Assembly: GCF_900452385.1 (NCBI RefSeq)
Contig: NZ_UGOA01000001.1
Location: 2,996,001-3,060,000, forward strand
From: Legionella donaldsonii
GTDB taxonomy: Bacteria; Pseudomonadota; Gammaproteobacteria; Legionellales; Legionellaceae
Length of the DNA: 64,000 nt
Reading direction: 5' to 3'
Positions 1-9,410 of the stretch are shown in pieces. The notes beneath the pieces were generated by a model. It ran no database searches. It saw only the letters and a program-made list of their open reading frames with translations, and had not been told where the DNA came from. Made by a program: the position numbers and the translations under genes. Numbering within the stretch: position 1 is the stretch's first letter; each line of letters opens with the position of its first letter.

Positions 1-1583
1 TAGATATGTGGCAAATGCCCAGAAAATTCACTCAAGACCCTGATTGGCAACTTTTCATTAATGAGATCTTCAAAAAACTGAAGCATCCACAAATATTCTT
101 GGCAAACATCGATGAATTACAGGCAAACCCAGAACAGGAGCGTTTTGACGAAATTGTATCTATTAACAATAACGTGTTTGAGTGGCATGCAAAACCACAC
201 AAGATGCATGATAAGATTGCAGGTCGCGTGTGGAGCTTCCGTGATATCACCCTGCGCAAACAAATGGAGCAACAACTTGCTTACCAGGCAAATCATGATT
301 TGTTGACTGGCTTACCTAATCGCACCTTACTTTATGATCGCATCAATCAGGGAATTGCCCATGCGAAGCGCGATCAAACCAGACTCATCATCATGTTTCT
401 GGACATTGATAACTTTAAGCTCATTAACGACAACCTTGGCCATAATGCCGGCGATATGCTACTCCAGGAAATTGCTCAACGCCTTCTTCTCTGTACTCGC
501 GAAAGTGATACCGTTGCGCGTTTTGGGGGGGATGAGTTTGTGATCTTATTCGTAGCCAATACACATAAAGAGATACGCCTTGTATCACAGCGTATTCTCA
601 CCAGGGTGACACAATCTATTGAACTGGCAAGCCATGAGATAGTGGTGACTGCCAGTATTGGTATCAGCATTTATCCCCATGACGGAAATGATGCTGCGAC
701 ACTCCTTAAGAATGCTGATATGGCAATGTATATGGCTAAAAATCAAGGCCGCAATACCTTTAAGCTTTACCACGAATCAATTAAACACCATAGCAAAAAG
801 AGTTTGGAAATGCAGATTGAGTTGCGTAATGCCTTGCTACGTAATGAATTTTATTTGCTCTACCAACCAACGATTGATTTAAAAACCGGGCAGATTATTG
901 GTGTTGAGGCACTGGTTCGATGGCGACATCCAAAGAGAGGGATCATCTTTCCTCAGCACTTTATACCAATTGCAGAAGAGTCACGAATCATTATCCCCTT
1001 GGGTGAATGGATCTTGCAGAATGCTTGCTTGCAAAATAAGGATTGGCAATCCCAAGGATTGAGGCCAGTGCGCATGGCAATCAATGTTTCTGGCGTTCAA
1101 ATCATGCGCGAAAATTTTGCTGATAGTGTGGAACACGCATTAGCGAATGCCCAATTATCTCCACAGTATATAGAAATTGAACTCACTGAAAGTACCATCA
1201 TGAATGACACCGTTCAAAATCTCTATACTTTAAAACGACTCAAGGAAATTGGTATCAACCTGACGATTGATGATTTCGGTACGGGCTATTCCAGTTTAAA
1301 CTATCTAAAGCAATTCCCAGTGAACAAATTAAAAATTGATCAATCGTTTGTGAGCGATTGTATTAGCGAACAAAATGATGCATCCATCGTTGAAGCAATT
1401 ATCGCTATGGGACATAGCCTAAAACTCAAAGTGCTTGCAGAAGGCATAGAAACCGAGGCTCAACTGCAGTTTTTACAGCAGTGCCAATGTGATGAGGGAC
1501 AGGGATTTTTTTACGGCCAACCAATGAGTGCTGTAGCCTTCGCTAAACTGCTGAGTGAGGATTTGGATTACAGTAGCGAGTAG
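1..1583 (+). CDS. GGDEF/EAL c-di-GMP turnover protein, 5' truncated by window edge
   Basis: Sensor-type protein that can make and degrade cyclic di-GMP. The frame is open to the left edge, so the ATG at 6 is probably internal and an upstream sensor (PAS-like) region is missing. Numbering from that Met: residues 1-85 look like the end of a PAS/PAC module (WSFRDIT), then a GGDEF domain with GGDEF at 174-178 and an inhibitory RxxD site (RESD) five residues before it. The EAL domain has EAL at 301-303, ELTES, DDFGTGYSS, KLKIDQSF and AEGIET. All the usual catalytic residues of both halves appear intact, so it may be bifunctional. The GGDEF codons contain a run of seven G at 525-531, a possible slippage or sequencing-error site, but the frame is intact. 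Confidence 0.93.
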   Translation, partial: DMWQMPRKFTQDPDWQLFINEIFKKLKHPQIFLANIDELQANPEQERFDEIVSINNNVFEWHAKPHKMHDKIAGRVWSFRDITLRKQMEQQLAYQANHDLLTGLPNRTLLYDRINQGIAHAKRDQTRLIIMFLDIDNFKLINDNLGHNAGDMLLQEIAQRLLLCTRESDTVARFGGDEFVILFVANTHKEIRLVSQRILTRVTQSIELASHEIVVTASIGISIYPHDGNDAATLLKNADMAMYMAKNQGRNTFKLYHESIKHHSKKSLEMQIELRNALLRNEFYLLYQPTIDLKTGQIIGVEALVRWRHPKRGIIFPQHFIPIAEESRIIIPLGEWILQNACLQNKDWQSQGLRPVRMAINVSGVQIMRENFADSVEHALANAQLSPQYIEIELTESTIMNDTVQNLYTLKRLKEIGINLTIDDFGTGYSSLNYLKQFPVNKLKIDQSFVSDCISEQNDASIVEAIIAMGHSLKLKVLAEGIETEAQLQFLQQCQCDEGQGFFYGQPMSAVAFAKLLSEDLDYSSE

Positions 1584-1674
1584 TCATAGGTTAGTTCACC
1601 TACAACAGGTTACCTCTTTTGCGGACTAGACTTCGCTTGGCAGCCTGTAATGCAGTCATGCTTCTATAGCAAAC

Positions 1675-2202
1675 TCAATTTGTAGCACGCGCCAAGGTTT
1701 CTTTTGCAAGCGTTAAGCGTTTCTCTACCTCACCTAATTCTGCTTGCAAGTTTAATAAAGCTTGCGGATCAGTATGAGATTGCTGCATGAGTTGCTGAGA
1801 TTTAACCATGGCCTGCTGTTGTGCTGATAGAAGCTCAATATCCCTTTGCAGAGATTGTAACCACTGCTGTCGTGTACTGATTAAATTGACTCCAAAACTC
1901 ATGGTTGCCCTTGCTTTTGGCTTTTTATCCTGGAGATTGCATAAGGTTACCAAGACATTAATTTTTTGATTGATTCGTTGAGCAAGATAATACGCACAAG
2001 ATTGGTTTTTCTGTGCCGCCAAATTTTGAATGTCGGCTTTAATTTCATTAATAAAAGCAGAGGCACTTGCATCCCCCTGTGAATGAAATAACCCCCTGGG
2101 TAACGACTTGGTGGAAAAATGTGCGTTCACCAATGAACTCACTTTCCATTCCAATTCGGGTAGTCGCGCTTCCAAAGCAAGCAAGAGTTGTTCAATAGTC
2201 AT
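1675..2202 (-). CDS. PriC-like primosomal replication protein (tentative)
   Basis: A 175-residue, mostly helical, Gln-rich protein. Size, heptad-like helices and the C-terminal pattern (a Glu/Arg/Leu-rich helix ending in LAKETLARATN) resemble primosomal replication protein N'' (PriC), which helps reload DnaB at stalled forks. The match is by general pattern only, because the family is poorly conserved. It starts 14 nt after the stop of the amino-acid transporter on the same strand and is probably cotranscribed with it. Alternative: an unrelated coiled-coil protein. Confidence 0.55.
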   Translation of the reverse strand: MTIEQLLLALEARLPELEWKVSSLVNAHFSTKSLPRGLFHSQGDASASAFINEIKADIQNLAAQKNQSCAYYLAQRINQKINVLVTLCNLQDKKPKARATMSFGVNLISTRQQWLQSLQRDIELLSAQQQAMVKSQQLMQQSHTDPQALLNLQAELGEVEKRLTLAKETLARATN

Positions 2203-2216
2203 ACCAGCCTAGCCTA

Positions 2217-3632
2217 TTACAAGACTAAATCTGTTCCCAATTGTTGAACACGAATAGTACGTGACTGAAACCAGGAACTGACAAAAGGAGGCAAGCACAT
2301 CAAACACAACCCTGTAACCAAGGTCAACTCATAACGGCTAACACCACCCACATTAATTCCTTCTGGCGGCATGAAGCTCACTACCAACGTTGTTAACCCC
2401 CCTACAATACCAATCCCGGCTACCAGGAGCATGCCCGCCATACCACCTGGAATGCGGAAGGCACGTGGGTGCTCCGGCGCACTTATACGCAATTTAATAG
2501 CAGCAGCAAACATTAACAAATACATCAACATATAAAGTTGCGCTGCCAACGCGGTTAATAACCAATAAGAACCATTGACACTTGGCATAAATAAGAACAA
2601 TGCAGACAAAATAGTGACGATTACGGCTTGACTAATTAACATGACAATAGGCGCACCATGGGTATTTGTACGTCGAAACACCTCTGGCAAATTGCCATCT
2701 TCAGCAGCAACCAGCAAACCTTTAGTGGGTGCTATGATCCAGTTGCTCACACCACCAAGCCCTCCCATAACCAACATCAATGCAATGAAAGGCATAAACC
2801 AAATCAAATGATACTTAGCAAAAAAAGCATCAAAGGCCTGCATAATACCAGCAACCAGATTAATCTCTTGATGGGGTAAAACAACAGCAATCGCCAGTGA
2901 ACCTAAAATCAACGTGCTCAAAATGATAAGTACTGAATAAGTTAATGCGCGTGGAAAAGCGCGTTGCGGATTATCGACATCATTAGCATGCACAGTAGCA
3001 ATCTCAATACCGCAAAAAGACATCATAATTGCTGTTAGCGAAACCCACATGGATCTGTCCTGCCAGTGCGGGCTGATACTTGCCGAATCAAATTGCACTT
3101 GCAAAGGGTTACCTCCAACAATCCAGGCAGCGCCCAAGCCAATAATTAAAGCCATAGGCAACAGTAAACCGGAGAGCGCGCAAATATTGCTAAACAAGGC
3201 AGAGGAACGCATACCTCGCAGATTGACCAAAGTGGCACCCCAGAAAGCACTGACAATGACTATCCAGAGGAAATAAGGATTAGATGCCATAGAAGGGTTA
3301 ATTAAATAACCAATTGTTCCAGCCACAAAAGATAAAATGGTCGGATACCAAATCACGTTTTCAATCCATTGCAACCAAATTGCTAAAAATCCTGTTTTTT
3401 TACCAAACGCTTCTTTTACCCAGATATAGATCCCGCCTTGTTTTGCCCATCCAGAGGCAAGCTCTGCGGATACCAGTGCCGTAGGAATTAAAAAAAACAA
3501 TGCACCTAAAATAAAGAAGGAAATCAACTGACTACCAAAAAGGGCTGTAGCAGGTAAATTGCGAATACTGTCTACAGAACCCACCGTAATCATTGTGAGA
3601 CTAAAAATGGACAACGTGTGTTTACTACTCAT
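2217..3632 (-). CDS. APC-family amino acid permease/antiporter
   Basis: Inner-membrane transporter of the amino acid-polyamine-organocation superfamily, 471 residues with about 12 hydrophobic segments. The N-terminal segment with the GSVDSIRNLP stretch, followed by GGIYIWVKEAFG, is typical of the glutamate:GABA antiporter/YjeM branch; Legionella genomes carry many of these, in line with amino acids being their main carbon source. Start ATG 3632 is preceded by an AAGGAA ribosome binding site. Substrate cannot be read from sequence. Confidence 0.88.
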   Translation of the reverse strand: MSSKHTLSIFSLTMITVGSVDSIRNLPATALFGSQLISFFILGALFFLIPTALVSAELASGWAKQGGIYIWVKEAFGKKTGFLAIWLQWIENVIWYPTILSFVAGTIGYLINPSMASNPYFLWIVIVSAFWGATLVNLRGMRSSALFSNICALSGLLLPMALIIGLGAAWIVGGNPLQVQFDSASISPHWQDRSMWVSLTAIMMSFCGIEIATVHANDVDNPQRAFPRALTYSVLIILSTLILGSLAIAVVLPHQEINLVAGIMQAFDAFFAKYHLIWFMPFIALMLVMGGLGGVSNWIIAPTKGLLVAAEDGNLPEVFRRTNTHGAPIVMLISQAVIVTILSALFLFMPSVNGSYWLLTALAAQLYMLMYLLMFAAAIKLRISAPEHPRAFRIPGGMAGMLLVAGIGIVGGLTTLVVSFMPPEGINVGGVSRYELTLVTGLCLMCLPPFVSSWFQSRTIRVQQLGTDLVL

Positions 3633-3978
3633 TGCATTCCTTTTCTATTGTTCCAACGCTTACAAAAAAATTATTGTACCGGGGCAAGCTTAAGATAACC
3701 TTAATAATCGTGTAAAAAATAAACAAAAATCGCATTCACTTTACGCGACTCTGACCGTTTTGTAAATTAGTGTACAAAAGGAATTTAACAATAATAATTT
3801 TATTGGGTCCTGTCAGGATATCTCAACAATTTTTTAACAAATAAAACTACATTTTATAGGGCCAAATCGAAGGGATAATTCAACTTTTTATCATTCAATT
3901 ACTGTGGAAGCGTGAAAATCTTTGCCAGTTCTTAATAACTTACGCTAGGATTATGATATGCCTTACACTAGGATGTGA
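3633..3978. other. 346-bp intergenic region between divergent genes
   Basis: AT-rich spacer between the divergent permease and amidohydrolase genes, so it must hold promoters for both. No small gene is convincing. A PmrA-box-like direct repeat lies at 3689-3708 and is listed separately. An AGGA ribosome binding site at 3970-3973 precedes the amidohydrolase. Confidence 0.6.
3689..3708 (+). promoter_or_regulatory. candidate PmrA-box-like tandem repeat
   Basis: Two 9-mers, CTTAAGATA and CTTAATAAT, separated by 2 nt give the 11-bp period of the published Legionella PmrA box (cTTAATatT-N2-cTTAATatT). The second copy is the better match. It points toward the amidohydrolase but lies 270 bp from its start, and the region is AT-rich, so a chance match is possible. 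Confidence 0.3.
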
Positions 3979-5703
3979 ATGATGCAACATATGCGCAAAA
4001 TCGTTGTCGCGGGGCTTGCCTGGTTAACCTATTCCTGTTTTGTATTCGCTGAGGTCGCCAATGATACTCTTTGTCAAAATGCAAGCACTCTCTTTATAAA
4101 CGCCAATTTTATCACCTTAAATCCCAATCAACCGCACGCTACGGCTGTTGCAGTCACTAATCACCGTATCGTAGCCGTTGGAGAACAACAAACATTAGTG
4201 GCTAACTGCCGCGGTAAAAATACCCAACTGGTGGATTTGCAAGGTGCAGTCGTAACACCCGGCTTTATCGATACTCACTCACAATTCCTGCTCTATGGCT
4301 GGTTAACCGACCACGCTATTGATTTATCCACTACGAATGCCCTCGAGCAGCCTGATTGGCAACCAATCAAAACAACCTCCGCTTTTTTAGCCGCAATAAA
4401 AAATAAACTGAACACGAATGAGGAATGGCTCATTATTAATGGCTACGATCAAATGCGTATGCAAGGAGAACCTCTTGTCCAGGCGATGTTGGATAAAATT
4501 AGTACCACGAAACCCATCATAGTCTTCTTTTCTTCAGGCCACCAGGCATTGCTTAATCAGGCTGCGATAAAAAAAATACCCTCCCTGGCTGATAAAATTA
4601 ATCAGGACGGCGTCATTCGCAATGCCCCATTGTACAATTTATTGGCAACTCTAATTAAAGAAGAGCAAGTAACAGCAGGGATTCAGACTGCAGCCAAGCG
4701 TTATTCACAACGAGGTTATACGACAGTCACTGAAGCACGGGCCCAGCCTGAGTGGCTCAGTAGTTATGAGCAATTAGCCAAACAGGATGATTTTCCGGTA
4801 GATATTATTGTTAATCCCGCGAGTGTTCCTGAAAAACAACGAATGGATCTGGTCTATCAGGACAAGCCGCGTCTGTATCCAGGGCCCGTCTCTATCCAGG
4901 TTGATGGTGCTGCAAATGAATACAGGGCCTTCCTCAACCACTCTTATTTAAACGTTAATTTGGAATGGAAGGGGCCTCTGAATTACTCGCCCAGAGAACT
5001 GGAAGCAATCCTGATGGCTGCAGGCCGTACAAAAACACCGGTGGCGCTGGAGTGCGATGGTGATGCAGCCATTGATTTGGCCTTAAATCTTACCGCGAAA
5101 GTACAACGTTTTTATCCTGAGACGCTGTTTCATCCAATCATTGTGAATGCCCAATTTGTACGCGAGGATCAATTAGAGCGTATGCGCCAGTTAGGAGTAA
5201 CTGTCAATTGGTTTGTACCCCATTTGTATTATTGGGGTGAGGCTTTATGCCAAAGAATACCTAACCCCAACGGATTCTATAAAGATACGCCCTTAGCCAG
5301 CGCTAAAAGAACATTTGGTACAATCAGTGCTCATGCACACTCGCCAACCACAGCCCCCAACCCCTTACAAATGATTCAGTTCATGAACACCCGTGAAATA
5401 CAAAACTGGGATTCCCCTCCGACAAAGGCGTGTATCGACCGATTTGCCGCTAATGAGCAGGTGGATCTCAATGATGCACTCAAGGCACTTACAATCGATG
5501 CAGCCTTACTCTATGGTTTAGAACAAGACAAAGGTAGTATCGAACCAGGCAAACTGGCTGACATGACTATCTTGAGCGCCGATCCTTTACAAAGTAAAAA
5601 TCTACCCACTATCCAGATTTTAGGTACGATAGTACGAGGGATGATGCATTTACAATCCTCGACTCCCCCTGTGAAGGAGATTTCCAAAGCAACCTCGTCT
5701 TAA
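3979..5703 (+). CDS. exported YtcJ-like amidohydrolase with altered metal motif
   Basis: 574-residue protein of the amidohydrolase superfamily, YtcJ/imidazolonepropionase-like branch. It opens with a signal peptide (KIVVAGLAWLTYSCFVFAEVA), so it is probably periplasmic or secreted. The N-terminal beta-sandwich (FINANFITLNPN...VAVGEQQ) leads to PGFIDTHSQFL and the end has the expected DKGSIEPGKLADMTIL. In active members the motif after the first strand is HxH; here it reads HSQ, so the second metal-binding His is missing. Family members hydrolyse amides or related bonds with zinc; the substrate is unknown. Either of two adjacent ATGs (3979, 3982) fits the AGGA site. Confidence 0.85.
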   Translation: MMQHMRKIVVAGLAWLTYSCFVFAEVANDTLCQNASTLFINANFITLNPNQPHATAVAVTNHRIVAVGEQQTLVANCRGKNTQLVDLQGAVVTPGFIDTHSQFLLYGWLTDHAIDLSTTNALEQPDWQPIKTTSAFLAAIKNKLNTNEEWLIINGYDQMRMQGEPLVQAMLDKISTTKPIIVFFSSGHQALLNQAAIKKIPSLADKINQDGVIRNAPLYNLLATLIKEEQVTAGIQTAAKRYSQRGYTTVTEARAQPEWLSSYEQLAKQDDFPVDIIVNPASVPEKQRMDLVYQDKPRLYPGPVSIQVDGAANEYRAFLNHSYLNVNLEWKGPLNYSPRELEAILMAAGRTKTPVALECDGDAAIDLALNLTAKVQRFYPETLFHPIIVNAQFVREDQLERMRQLGVTVNWFVPHLYYWGEALCQRIPNPNGFYKDTPLASAKRTFGTISAHAHSPTTAPNPLQMIQFMNTREIQNWDSPPTKACIDRFAANEQVDLNDALKALTIDAALLYGLEQDKGSIEPGKLADMTILSADPLQSKNLPTIQILGTIVRGMMHLQSSTPPVKEISKATSS

Positions 5704-5869
5704 TCAGCACGGATTGCAATCAGGCACTGGCATTATGGGAACCACTTCCATTTTAGATGGCTTGCGTGATTGCTTTCCTTAGAATCTAGCAAGCCCCTAA
5801 TATTGTGTTAATAAACAGCTCAATAGTTAGCGAGCTAAATACCCTGCCAAACATCAGCTAATGTCCATG

Positions 5870-5899
5870 TTGTGCATCAAATAAAACAATCGATATAAT
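5870..5899 (+). promoter_or_regulatory. candidate sigma-70 promoter for the cyclodipeptide-synthase-like gene
   Basis: TTGTGC at 5870-5875, an 18-nt spacer and a perfect TATAAT at 5894-5899. The start codon lies about 70 nt downstream. Confidence 0.4.
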
Positions 5900-5917
5900 G
5901 CGATATTTTCGGACTGT

Positions 5918-5937
5918 CTTAAGGATAACTTAATACT
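5918..5937 (+). promoter_or_regulatory. candidate PmrA-box-like tandem repeat
   Basis: CTTAAGGAT, a 2-nt spacer AA, then CTTAATACT: the same 11-bp period as the Legionella PmrA box. It lies about 33 nt upstream of the first ATG of the following gene, in the same orientation. The short distance to the ATG leaves little room for a -10 element, which argues for caution. Confidence 0.35.
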
Positions 5938-5969
5938 CGATCTGTATTATTAAGGTCCATTTTGCTGTA

Positions 5970-7424
5970 ATGAGAAGAGAGATGCCTAGAGTTAAAGGGA
6001 AAGGCCCCATTTTAAAAGCTAATTTTGTTGGTAAAGGAAAATCCAAAAAGAATTTTTCTGATCTCAGCAGCACAACTAATTTGATGCTTCTTAGTATCGT
6101 AGGTAACGAATATTGCGCAGGGGAGTATCTGGAGGCAGCACTCAAGTATTCATTGCGACACCATCAAAACACCACGCTGCTCATTGCAGATGAGGTTTAT
6201 TGGCATAATTTAAAACCGCAAAGTTCCGATGGAGCGCCACTTTCCCAAGAGAAAATCAATCAACTTAAACAGGATGCTCTTAAGTTAGGTGCTCAATATT
6301 TTGAAAGTAATTTACAACATTTCCTGGCCCCTCTTGGCATCTCAGTCAAAAAATTTAACGAGGCGCATGGTGATAAAAGCACTAAAGAAAAAATAACCCT
6401 TATCAACAGTCTTGCTCGCCACATGGGCCTGAATTTTCAAATAGTAGGATGGCAGGATTGGACTAACTCTCTACCTGCTTTCGAAAAAAATAAAGTTGCC
6501 ATTATGGAACTCTATGAAACAACCGAACAATTAAAAAAGAGTATCGAACATACTGCTCACGAGTTTGCCAAGCGCCATGAACAAGAAGGCGGTTATGACC
6601 TTTGGTACCAGCGTTCTGTAGGTTATTTGACGGAAGAAAGCCCGACCGTAATGTGGCTAGGGGCAGCCCTGGGCTATAATTTTGTCACCTATCCAGGAGA
6701 CATGATTGATACTTTTCAAGCGACAAAAGATTATTTTGTAGTTCCTTCCACTCTGCCTCCGCAAGAAAGCCCCTCTTTTGCCATTCGTTCAGAGCAGCCT
6801 AATTTACTTGTTAATTGGATGCAGACTTATTTTAAAAGAGAAAGCCCTAAACCAGAAACCACTGTGACAGCAAGTCATCCGCTTCACTTTTTTACCCCAA
6901 AGCCGGATCAATCCGTCAGTGCTGTTGTAGGAAGTGCAATCACTGAGGCGATGCTGGAAAGCATAACCTTAGCCTCAGAACCCCAAAAACAAAAATTTGA
7001 CCAGGTGGTTCATGAATTCAGCAACCTGCTTTTTTCACTGCAAAATAAGGATAGAAAAAATCTGCTTGATTTAATGATGAGACTTTCCGTAGTAGCCGAT
7101 ATTATTCAAGATTACCAAGGGCAACAAGGAGCCTCACTAGCAGCGCACGAAGACCCTATAGTCGCTGAACAACCAATAGTTGCTTCGCGGGCTCCAGCAC
7201 AACAGGGAGTCGCCTCGCAGTCAACTGCAGTGTTGCAGGAAGAAGTACTAGATTCTATGCCTCCTTTAGAAGAAGTCGTGTCAGAGGTTACTCTGAATAA
7301 TCCCCCTCGACAAGATAAAGTGACGTTTTTCAGCCCTCTCATAGAACCGAAGACCAGCCCAAGTCACAGAGAAAATTTGGGAGTAACTCAACCTGATAGC
7401 AGCCTGGCACGCGCCTTTATTTAA
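5970..7424 (+). CDS. cyclodipeptide synthase-like protein with C-terminal extension
   Basis: Residues about 35-260 resemble tRNA-dependent cyclodipeptide synthases, which join two aminoacyl groups taken from charged tRNAs into a diketopiperazine. Matches to AlbC: LLSIVGNEY (catalytic Ser candidate Ser42, equivalent to Ser37), a following strand ending in IADEVYWHN, the ALKLGAQYFESN helix, IVGWQDW, and GYLTEESP, where Tyr219 and Glu223 keep the Tyr178-x3-Glu182 spacing. Tyr241-Pro242 places it in the XYP rather than the NYH subfamily. Family members are usually about 220-250 residues; here another 220 residues follow, low in recognisable motifs and rich in Pro, Glu and Ser near the end. No tailoring oxidase is adjacent. 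ATG 5982 is an alternative start. Confidence 0.72.
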   Translation: MRREMPRVKGKGPILKANFVGKGKSKKNFSDLSSTTNLMLLSIVGNEYCAGEYLEAALKYSLRHHQNTTLLIADEVYWHNLKPQSSDGAPLSQEKINQLKQDALKLGAQYFESNLQHFLAPLGISVKKFNEAHGDKSTKEKITLINSLARHMGLNFQIVGWQDWTNSLPAFEKNKVAIMELYETTEQLKKSIEHTAHEFAKRHEQEGGYDLWYQRSVGYLTEESPTVMWLGAALGYNFVTYPGDMIDTFQATKDYFVVPSTLPPQESPSFAIRSEQPNLLVNWMQTYFKRESPKPETTVTASHPLHFFTPKPDQSVSAVVGSAITEAMLESITLASEPQKQKFDQVVHEFSNLLFSLQNKDRKNLLDLMMRLSVVADIIQDYQGQQGASLAAHEDPIVAEQPIVASRAPAQQGVASQSTAVLQEEVLDSMPPLEEVVSEVTLNNPPRQDKVTFFSPLIEPKTSPSHRENLGVTQPDSSLARAFI

Positions 7425-7522
7425 TCGCCCAGCGTAATTGCAAGGTAGAGAAAAACAAACCATTAGTTGTCTTGTCGAGTTCAGGTATACTCTAAGAGTT
7501 CCCCAACAAAAACAAGACACGA

Positions 7523-9346
7523 ATGAATAATGATTTTCTTTTTAATGTTTTTACATTCCTTGCAGCAGCCTGTGTTATTGTGCCTATCGCCAGTCGTTTC
7601 AAATTAGGCTCTGTACTCGGTTATCTCATTGTTGGTGTCCTCATTGGCCCTTTTGGCTTCAAATTTATAGGTAATGCACAACAAATTATGCATTTTGCTG
7701 AATTTGGTGTGATCATGATGCTCTTCCTTATCGGTCTGGAATTGGAGCCAGAAACTTTATGGCGTTTAAGAAAAGCCATTGTCGGTCTAGGAGGGTTACA
7801 GGTTACGCTCACGACGATGGCGCTTACTATGAGCGGCATCCTTCTCGGTTTCGACTGGCATGTTTCCCTGGCAATTAGTATGGCGCTTGCCTTATCGTCC
7901 ACCGCGCTAGTTTTGCAAATGTTGCAGGAAAGAAACCTGATGCGCACAGCAACAGGAGAAACCTGCTTTGCCGTATTATTGTTTCAGGATATCGCTGTAA
8001 TCCCAATCCTTATTATTATACCCTTATTGGCCCCGTCAGCTCAGCCAAATACAGCCATCCATTCTACCAGCTTCCTTCACGCACTTTCAGGATGGACTCA
8101 TGCCGGAGTAATTGCGGGTATTATCACAGCGATTATTGTCGCAGGGCATTATCTATCGCGTCATTTTTTCTTCATCATTGCCCAGACTAATTTACGGGAA
8201 GTATTCACCGCGACTTCATTAGCCCTGGTTGTGGGTATTACTCTATTAATGCAGGCTATTGGTGTTTCACCTGGCCTGGGTGCTTTTGTAGCAGGCGTCG
8301 TACTAGCCAACTCCGAATATAAACGTACTTTAGAAACCGATATTGAACCCTTCAAAGGCTTACTGCTTGGCTTATTTTTCATTTCAGTTGGTATGGGAAT
8401 GAATTTTACCTTGCTATCAACTCAACCCCTGCAACTGTTGGGTACGGTAGTCAGTTTTATCGCTATCAAAGCCCTCATCCTTCTTATTCTCGGGCAAGGT
8501 TTTGGTTTAACCAAGCTACAAACTGTCGGCTTTGCTCTGGCGCTTTCTCAGGGAAGTGAGTTTGCGTTTGTATTATTCAAATTCGCCAACTCAGTCAATG
8601 TAATTTCATTAGCAGAAGCCAATTTCTATACACTTGCCGTTGCCCTTTCAATGGCAACAACCCCCTTTTTAATGCTCTTTTATCAACGTTTCATTGTCCC
8701 CTCCTTTATGAGTGCAATTCCTCAACGCCAATTTGATGCTATCGATAAGCAACAGCCCATTATTCTCGCTGGTTATGGTCGTTTCGGACAAATCATCGGC
8801 CGCTTTCTCACAGCCCAAGGCATCGAACTTACGGTATTAGAAAAAGATCCCGAACAAGTAGAATTACTGCGGAAGTTCGGTTTTAAGGGTTATTTTGGTG
8901 ATGCGTCACGCCTTGATTTATTGAAAAATGCTGGTGCACAGCAAGCCAAACTGTTGATTGTAGCGGTGGATGATCCTGATACCAGCCTTGAAATCGTTAA
9001 ATTATGCAAGGAAGAGTTCCCTCATCTGGCCATTTATTCTCGAGCCCGCAACCGCCGTCATGCTTATGAGTTGCATAAAGCCGGCGTCGATTATTTTAAA
9101 CGCGAAATTTTTGATTCTTCATTAACGATGGCCCAGGAAATTATGAAATTTTTGGGCTACAGTGCTGACAGCATGCGCAGAAAAGCACATGCTTTCGCTC
9201 AGCACGATGAAAGCTCTCTCCGGAGATCGTTTGCTTTCTTTGAAAAAGAACACGAATTAATCAGTTTTTCTCGCCAAGCTTCCGGCGAATTGGAGCAGAT
9301 ATTACAAGAAGATAAGACAAGCAGTACAACTGAACATAACAATTAG
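7523..9346 (+). CDS. Kef-type CPA2 K+/H+ antiporter with RCK domain
   Basis: 607-residue monovalent cation:proton antiporter of the inner membrane. The first about 385 residues form a 12-13 segment CPA2 transport domain (FGVIMMLFLIGLELEP; GLGAFVAGVVLANSEY; SQGSEFAFVLF). A TrkA-N/RCK nucleotide-binding domain follows, with the Rossmann motif GYGRFGQIIGRF near residue 415 and GDASRLDLL. In E. coli KefB/KefC, glutathione adducts gate the channel through this domain; no KefF/KefG-like ancillary oxidoreductase is next to it here. It is a single gene, with a weak -10-like TATACT at 7486-7491 upstream. Confidence 0.92.
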   Translation: MNNDFLFNVFTFLAAACVIVPIASRFKLGSVLGYLIVGVLIGPFGFKFIGNAQQIMHFAEFGVIMMLFLIGLELEPETLWRLRKAIVGLGGLQVTLTTMALTMSGILLGFDWHVSLAISMALALSSTALVLQMLQERNLMRTATGETCFAVLLFQDIAVIPILIIIPLLAPSAQPNTAIHSTSFLHALSGWTHAGVIAGIITAIIVAGHYLSRHFFFIIAQTNLREVFTATSLALVVGITLLMQAIGVSPGLGAFVAGVVLANSEYKRTLETDIEPFKGLLLGLFFISVGMGMNFTLLSTQPLQLLGTVVSFIAIKALILLILGQGFGLTKLQTVGFALALSQGSEFAFVLFKFANSVNVISLAEANFYTLAVALSMATTPFLMLFYQRFIVPSFMSAIPQRQFDAIDKQQPIILAGYGRFGQIIGRFLTAQGIELTVLEKDPEQVELLRKFGFKGYFGDASRLDLLKNAGAQQAKLLIVAVDDPDTSLEIVKLCKEEFPHLAIYSRARNRRHAYELHKAGVDYFKREIFDSSLTMAQEIMKFLGYSADSMRRKAHAFAQHDESSLRRSFAFFEKEHELISFSRQASGELEQILQEDKTSSTTEHNN

Positions 9347-9410
9347 CCAAACAAAGGCCCTTACAACCAGCAAGGCAGAAGAACCCTTCTGCCTTTACGA
9401 AAAACCTCTT

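Noticed and set aside
525-531. Run of seven G in the GGDEF codons as a frameshift
   Set aside because: The frame continues into a complete GGDEF and EAL domain, so no frameshift is present.
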